Assembly (NCBI GenBank): GCA_029941135.1
Contig: JAPYRI010000002.1
Location: forward strand, 30,063-87,031
Length of the DNA: 56,969 bases
Direction of reading: 5' to 3'
DNA from: Alphaproteobacteria bacterium
GTDB lineage: Bacteria > Pseudomonadota > Alphaproteobacteria > JAPYRI01
The translations under genes and the position numbers were made by a program. Of this stretch, positions 51,931 to 56,969 are shown piece by piece (positions within the stretch are counted from its first letter, which is position 1; each line of letters opens with the position of its first letter). A model generated the notes under the pieces. The model did not search any database. It was not told the origin of the DNA and saw only the letters and a program-made list of their open reading frames with translations.

Positions 51931-53175
51931 GTGGACCCCGAGGGAAAATTAGACACACATACTTGGATGACGGCGCCGGAGACGGTGGCTGTCTTTGACG
52001 CTTTGACAGCCGATGGTGCGGTTGCGCGCTTTGTCGGCGGTTGCGTACGCGATGCGGTGTTGGGCCGGCCGGTCAATGACGTGGACATCGCCACCGACGC
52101 GACCCCAGAGACAGTGCTCCAACTCCTCAAAGAGGCAAAACTAAAGGCGGTCCCCACCGGGCTTTTGCACGGTACGGTGACGGCAATCTCGGGCGGCAAG
52201 CCCTATCAAATCACTACTTTGCGGCGCGATGTCGAAACCGATGGCCGCCATGCCCAGGTCGCCTTCACCGACGATTGGACGGAGGATGCCGCGCGCCGGG
52301 ATTTCACCATGAACGCCCTCTATAGCGACCCAGACGGCACCCTTTACGACCCAATGAATGGGCTCGACGACGCGCGTGCGGGCCGCGTTCGGTTCGTGGG
52401 TGACCCGGTGCGACGCATCGACGAAGACCGGCTGCGAATCCTGCGGTTCTTCCGCTTTCACGCCTGGTTCGGCAGCGGCGATCTGGACCCAGCCGGATTG
52501 GCGGCTTGCGTCACTGGGGCGGGCGGGCTGAGCGACTTGTCGGCCGAGCGGGTGCGCACTGAAATGCTGCGCCTGTTGGAAGCGCTCGCGCCTGTGAGGG
52601 TGTTCGAGACCATGGTCGCCCGCGGTATCTTGGACGCATTACTACCGGAAGCCACCCAATTTAAGCGGTTTGATCGCTTGGTCGAAATCGAAACGGCTCT
52701 TGATCAAGCCGATCCAGTGCGCCGGCTGGGCGCGGTCGTGTCCGCCACAGGCGACAATATTCATTCGATTTCAGATCGTTTGCGCCTGTCCAACATGGAG
52801 CGCGGCCGGTTGGTAGCAATGCTTAATTGCGACGCTGCACCCGATCCTAAACTGTCCGAACAAGAAAGCCGCCGCATGCAATATGCGTTGGGCCGACGCT
52901 TGTATGTCGATGTTGCGCTGCTGCGCTGGGCGGAAAGCACAGCACAGACGGATGCGGTCGCGTGGATTGACACGATCCACGTAGCGGAACAGAGGATGCA
53001 ACCGCTATTCCCGTTGCGCGGCGCGGACATTGTTGAAATGGGAGTGGCCGCCGGGCCGGAAGTTGGAGACCTATTGGCCCAAGTTGAACGCTGGTGGATC
53101 GATGACGACTTTGCGGCCACGCAATCCCAATGCTTGGCTGAAGTAGAGCGGATTGTATCGGCCGCCGCTAACTAG
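51931..53175 (+). CDS. CCA tRNA nucleotidyltransferase / poly(A) polymerase family
   Basis: ARFVGGCVRDAVLGRPVNDVDIATDATPE; RRDFTMNALYSDPDGTLYDPMNG; RRIDEDRLRILRFFRF. Confidence 0.94.
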   Translation: MDPEGKLDTHTWMTAPETVAVFDALTADGAVARFVGGCVRDAVLGRPVNDVDIATDATPETVLQLLKEAKLKAVPTGLLHGTVTAISGGKPYQITTLRRDVETDGRHAQVAFTDDWTEDAARRDFTMNALYSDPDGTLYDPMNGLDDARAGRVRFVGDPVRRIDEDRLRILRFFRFHAWFGSGDLDPAGLAACVTGAGGLSDLSAERVRTEMLRLLEALAPVRVFETMVARGILDALLPEATQFKRFDRLVEIETALDQADPVRRLGAVVSATGDNIHSISDRLRLSNMERGRLVAMLNCDAAPDPKLSEQESRRMQYALGRRLYVDVALLRWAESTAQTDAVAWIDTIHVAEQRMQPLFPLRGADIVEMGVAAGPEVGDLLAQVERWWIDDDFAATQSQCLAEVERIVSAAAN

Positions 53176-53183
53176 GGCGGTCA

Positions 53184-53690
53184 CTAACCGGCGTTCTGGG
53201 TGTCCCACCACGGCTCCCAAGTTCTTTGATTGCCTTTTGCGAAACACTCTTCTACAAACTTTTGAAATTCTGGCGTACACTGGTCGCGGCGGTCTTTCCA
53301 GACCACCCTCGCGCCCGGACGGGTGGCAAAGTTTTCCATACCGATGGAGATGCCGGCGAACAATTCGTCGTCGTAGACGCCATGTTGCCACTCACAATGA
53401 ATGCTCTGGCCCGCGCGAAAAACGCTGTTGACCGCGACATCGAAGCGCAGACGAGAAGCCCCCTCAAGCTTGTCTATATCCTGGTAACCCTGCCAGACGA
53501 CCTCGGCCATATCAGCGGTGTTGGCGAGTTGCGACACGGTCCCCTGGAACATTGTCGTTTGCGATTGCACCGACGCGAGCCGGAGCCCGACGTTGCTTTG
53601 CCGCATTTGAAAGCCGACGAAAATCAGTGATCCAATGACGCCGAACGCCGCCACCAAATCTGCCATGCCTGATATAAATGTCCATTCCAT
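53184..53690 (-). CDS. Hypothetical single-TM protein
   Basis: N-terminal TM SGMADLVAAFGVIGSLIFVGFQMRQSN; no recognisable enzyme motif. Confidence 0.6.
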   Translation of the reverse strand: MEWTFISGMADLVAAFGVIGSLIFVGFQMRQSNVGLRLASVQSQTTMFQGTVSQLANTADMAEVVWQGYQDIDKLEGASRLRFDVAVNSVFRAGQSIHCEWQHGVYDDELFAGISIGMENFATRPGARVVWKDRRDQCTPEFQKFVEECFAKGNQRTWEPWWDTQNAG

Positions 53691-53910
53691 TGTGGCCCCT
53701 CCTGTGACTGAAGTATTTGGTTGTTGCCGGGTAGCGTTTCACGCTGCACCTCGGTCAATCGCTGAGATCAATGTGGCATCTGCGGCGGGTCACTTTATCG
53801 TGAGTGACTGACTAATGACTCTCGGGGAGTCACGACTGCCAATAGGGTTATGAAGAGACTTCTTAATGCGCAGTAAAACAGCAAACGCCGTCATTGGGAG
53901 AATCACACGC

Positions 53911-54551
53911 ATGCCTGACCAATGGGAGTTTAAGAGCCAAAGTTGCGATAATTGTAATTGCGCCGTGAACTGTGGATGTCAGTTTAATTTACCGAGCACC
54001 CACGGCTATTGTCAGTCGTGCTACGTCGGCAAGTTATCGAAGGCCACTTCAATGACACCCTGCTCGCGGGCCTAAAGTGGGCGTGCCTCTACAGGTGGCC
54101 CGGGGAAATCGCCGACGGCAATGGCAAGATGCAGATCGTCATCGATGAGCGTGCGGATGCGGCGCAACGTGTTGCCATGGAGACCATAATCTCAGGCGAG
54201 GCGTGCGTCCCCCTCAGCAATCATTATTCGATCTTTGCGTCTTTATGTACGGAAGTATGCGAGACCCTGTTCCTGCCGATTAATCTTGAAGCGAACGCTG
54301 AACTCCGAACCGCAAAGGCCGACATACCGGGCGTGTTGAAGACCAGCTGCCGACCGATCATGAACGAGTTCAGTGGCGAGCCGTTCCACATTGCGCTGGC
54401 AAGGCCGAGCGGAAATTTTGAGTTTATCTATGCTGAAATCGGCGTCGGCACCACCACGGTAACCGGTGAAATGGCGATGACGTTCGAAGAGTCCTATGCG
54501 CATTTTTACATTCACCACCACAATCAGGATGGCATCATTCGAGCCGCCTGA
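53911..54551 (+). pseudogene. DUF1326-family protein with one apparent frameshift
   Basis: WEFKSQSCDNCNCAVNCGCQFNLPSTHGYC in one frame, continued by VIEGHFNDTLLAGLKWACLYRWPGEIADGNGKMQIVIDERADAAQR in another. Confidence 0.75.
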
Positions 54552-54571
54552 AGACCCCTGCTTCGACCCGG

Positions 54572-56623
54572 TTACACGGCGGCGACTTCAACCATAGCGT
54601 CGTACTCGGCTTGGCCGACCGAGAAGTGAAAAAAGTTGAGCGCTTTTGCGGGCAAGATCGGCGCGCCGGAGGTAACGTTGTTCATGCCGATGCAACCGTC
54701 CCGCATCCACACCACGCCTTTGGGTATATGGTCGGTAAAATGCGCCTTGGCGTCGAACGCGCCGCGCTGATTGTAAACCCGAACCGGGGCGCCATGAGCA
54801 AGACCCCGCGCGCGTGCATCGTCAGGTGAAATCCACAGTTCCGGTCCCGGGTCGCGTGCGGCCAACATCGGCAGGGCCTGACCGTGATCATAGAAGGCAT
54901 GAAACTGGATGAGCGCACGGCCCTGGCAAAACGCCAACGGATAGTCGGCAGCGTCTGCGGGCGATGATTGCGTTTTCGCCACATGGACCGGCAAGGGGGG
55001 CAGCCCGGCTTCTTCGGCCCGCGCGGAGTAAAACTCAATCTTGCGCGACGGCGTATTGAATTCGTGGGTCGGGTAGGCGACGTGCGATATATTTAACGCC
55101 GCCCTGCCGCCACTCTTGCGCAAGGACGCAACGGTCGCGCCTGCCATGGCCGGATGATCCAGCACAACGTCGAGCAATTCTTCCTGGGACGCCCACGGGT
55201 AAAAGTCATCGACCCCGAGCCGTTGGGCGAGCCCCTTTAAGACATCTTGAATGGGCCACGCTTCGCCATCGGGTTCCAATATCCGGTCCATCAGATACAC
55301 GTGCGTCGGCGTCGCTTTGCAGCCAATATCCTCGAGCCACGCGGTGCCGGGCAATACGACGTCAGCGAAACGGCGGGTGGTCTCGTTCATGAAAAGTTCA
55401 TGACAGACGACGAGATCGAGTTTGTCCATGGCCGCGGCAGTACTTTCCGTGTCCGGAAAGGACGATAATATATTGGAACCGAAAAACATCTGTACCCGCA
55501 CCGTTCCGTCCGCGAGCGCCGCCGAGATATCGGACATTTGATTGGCGATGTAAGTGCCTGGTGGCCGCTTGTCCGCGGCGACAACGTTGGCAACACCGGC
55601 ACCATGCGAAGCTGTGCCGTGGCGGGGGCCAAGCCCGCCGCCGGTAATGCCAAAACTACCAATGAGTGCGGGTAGGCATGAAACCGCGCGTGCTGCATGC
55701 CAACCATTTGCGCCTTTATGAAGGGAGCTTCCGCCGAGCAGAATCATCGCGGGCTTGGTGGTGGCATACATTCGGGCGAAGGCAATGATTTGCTCGGCAT
55801 CGATGCCGGTCTCGGCCGCTGCCCATGCGGGGCTGAAGGGCTCGACGTGTCGGCGGAGTTGATCAAATCCAACTGTGTGATCGGCAACAAAATCAGCGTC
55901 GAACAGATTTTCGCCAATGATCACGTGCATCAGGGCCAGCGCCAGGTCGGCGTCAGAGCCCGGACGGATCAGCAAAAATTCGTCGGACTGTGCGGCGGCT
56001 TCGGTCCGGCGCACATCTATGGTGATAATTTTGGCGCCGCGCTTTTTTGCCGCGATCACGTGCCGCGCCGTGTTGGGCTGGCTCGCGAGGTTGGCGCCCC
56101 ACATCACGATCAGTTCGGCGTTTGCGCTCATGTCTTCTTTGGTGGTGGTCTCGATCGCGCCGGTAAGGCCAACGCCGAAGCCCCCCAGGCCCCAACAGAT
56201 CATCGACGCATCCCAACCCTGGCAGCCGTAAAGATTGGCAAATCGCGCGACCAACTGCCCGCCCGTGAAGATGCCATATCCATTGGCGACGCTGCCGTGA
56301 CCCAGCCATAAACCTGTTGCTTCACGGCCGACTTTTTGGATCCGCGCCGTGATGAGATCTAGGGCTTCGTCCCAACTCGCCTCGCGCCATGCGTCTTCGC
56401 CGCGGCGTTCACGGATCATTGGCTTCAGGATCCGCTTGGGGTTGTCGATAATTTGGTGAGAGGCTTGGCCGCGCACGCACAGAAACCCCTGACTGTCGGG
56501 ATTGTCCTTATCGCCCGTGATCCCGAGAAGCTTGCCGTCTTGCACTTCGACCAGCATGCCGCACTGGGTTGGGTCGCAGTTCATCGGGCACATGGTAGGG
56601 GTAATCTCAACAGTGCCACTCAT
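54572..56623 (-). CDS. Molybdopterin oxidoreductase family protein
   Basis: MCPMNCDPTQCGMLVEVQDGKLLGITGDKDNPDSQGFLCVRG ([4Fe-4S] motif); C-terminal molybdopterin dinucleotide-binding region. Confidence 0.94.
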   Translation of the reverse strand: MSGTVEITPTMCPMNCDPTQCGMLVEVQDGKLLGITGDKDNPDSQGFLCVRGQASHQIIDNPKRILKPMIRERRGEDAWREASWDEALDLITARIQKVGREATGLWLGHGSVANGYGIFTGGQLVARFANLYGCQGWDASMICWGLGGFGVGLTGAIETTTKEDMSANAELIVMWGANLASQPNTARHVIAAKKRGAKIITIDVRRTEAAAQSDEFLLIRPGSDADLALALMHVIIGENLFDADFVADHTVGFDQLRRHVEPFSPAWAAAETGIDAEQIIAFARMYATTKPAMILLGGSSLHKGANGWHAARAVSCLPALIGSFGITGGGLGPRHGTASHGAGVANVVAADKRPPGTYIANQMSDISAALADGTVRVQMFFGSNILSSFPDTESTAAAMDKLDLVVCHELFMNETTRRFADVVLPGTAWLEDIGCKATPTHVYLMDRILEPDGEAWPIQDVLKGLAQRLGVDDFYPWASQEELLDVVLDHPAMAGATVASLRKSGGRAALNISHVAYPTHEFNTPSRKIEFYSARAEEAGLPPLPVHVAKTQSSPADAADYPLAFCQGRALIQFHAFYDHGQALPMLAARDPGPELWISPDDARARGLAHGAPVRVYNQRGAFDAKAHFTDHIPKGVVWMRDGCIGMNNVTSGAPILPAKALNFFHFSVGQAEYDAMVEVAAV

Positions 56624-56730
56624 AGTGTCTTCCTTTCGTCCAGCAATCTAAACCCTGCTTATTCGTGCTTCGCCTTCATACGAAACATAATACACCGCAA
56701 CTATCTTATTAAATAACGGACATAGCGGGT

Positions 56731-56969
56731 CAACCTTCTTCGGCGATCAACTCTGGGTACAGGGGTTGACCCTTGCCCTCTGTCATCATCTTGTCCGTGC
56801 ACTGCTGGAAATCGGCATCATATTGGTGGCGGCGGACGCGCCATATTTGCCGCCAACCAGGAGCAACAGCAAAATCTTCCAGTAGAGCGGTTATTCGCTC
56901 GATCACGTGCGTTATCTTTTCAGTTGCGGCGGCTGACCCGTGCTGTTGGAAAAGGACGGTGAACTGGTG
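56731..56969 (-). CDS. Hypothetical protein, C-terminal part (truncated by window edge)
   Basis: Manual reverse-strand translation open to window end: HQFTVLFQQHGSAAATEKITHVIERITALLEDFAVAPGWRQIWRVRRHQYDADFQQCTDKMMTEGKGQPLYPELIAEEG*. Confidence 0.55.

Noticed and set aside
54611-56311. Plus-strand ORFs (up to 204 aa) inside the molybdopterin oxidoreductase
   Set aside because: Antisense to a clear full-length enzyme; no independent support.

Overview
This 57 kb window is a gene-dense, mostly housekeeping stretch of an alphaproteobacterial-type chromosome. Family calls come from reading the supplied translations; no database search was run. Core content: 3' end of thrC, M16 peptidase, YqgE/AlgH, SPFH+NfeD pair, rnhA, thrB, a tandem glycine riboswitch followed by gcvT-gcvH-gcvPA-gcvPB, the Fo ATP synthase operon (atpI-B-E-F'-F), smc, DsbA-like protein, DUF721, mutY, ccrM-type methyltransferase, rnhB, PA0069-type radical SAM, a TIGR04283/TIGR04282-type glycosyltransferase pair, an enoyl-CoA hydratase/amidohydrolase/thiolase/DUF35 set, moaB, lytic transglycosylase, type-4 uracil-DNA glycosylase, ETF-QO, TPR lipoprotein, ispE, tRNA-Gln(TTG), CCA-adding enzyme and a molybdopterin oxidoreductase. 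The most interesting parts are: (1) a divergent locus at 35.8-39.4 kb in which both sides of one AT-rich intergenic region encode rhodanese fusions (sterol desaturase-rhodanese; ArsR-rhodanese) and the regulator overlaps a Met-rich Tat-type multicopper oxidase; (2) two dispersed palindromic elements sharing a GGACAGTATA/TATACTGTCC core; (3) a two-copy 51-bp-period hairpin repeat in non-coding DNA just after tRNA-Gln; (4) a decay zone (~44-54.5 kb) with truncated FkbM, LysR and receiver fragments and single-nucleotide frameshifts in Bax-like and DUF1326 genes; (5) an unlisted 32-aa acidic ORF with an internal 9-residue repeat. I saw no convincing phage, transposase, CRISPR or defence system.
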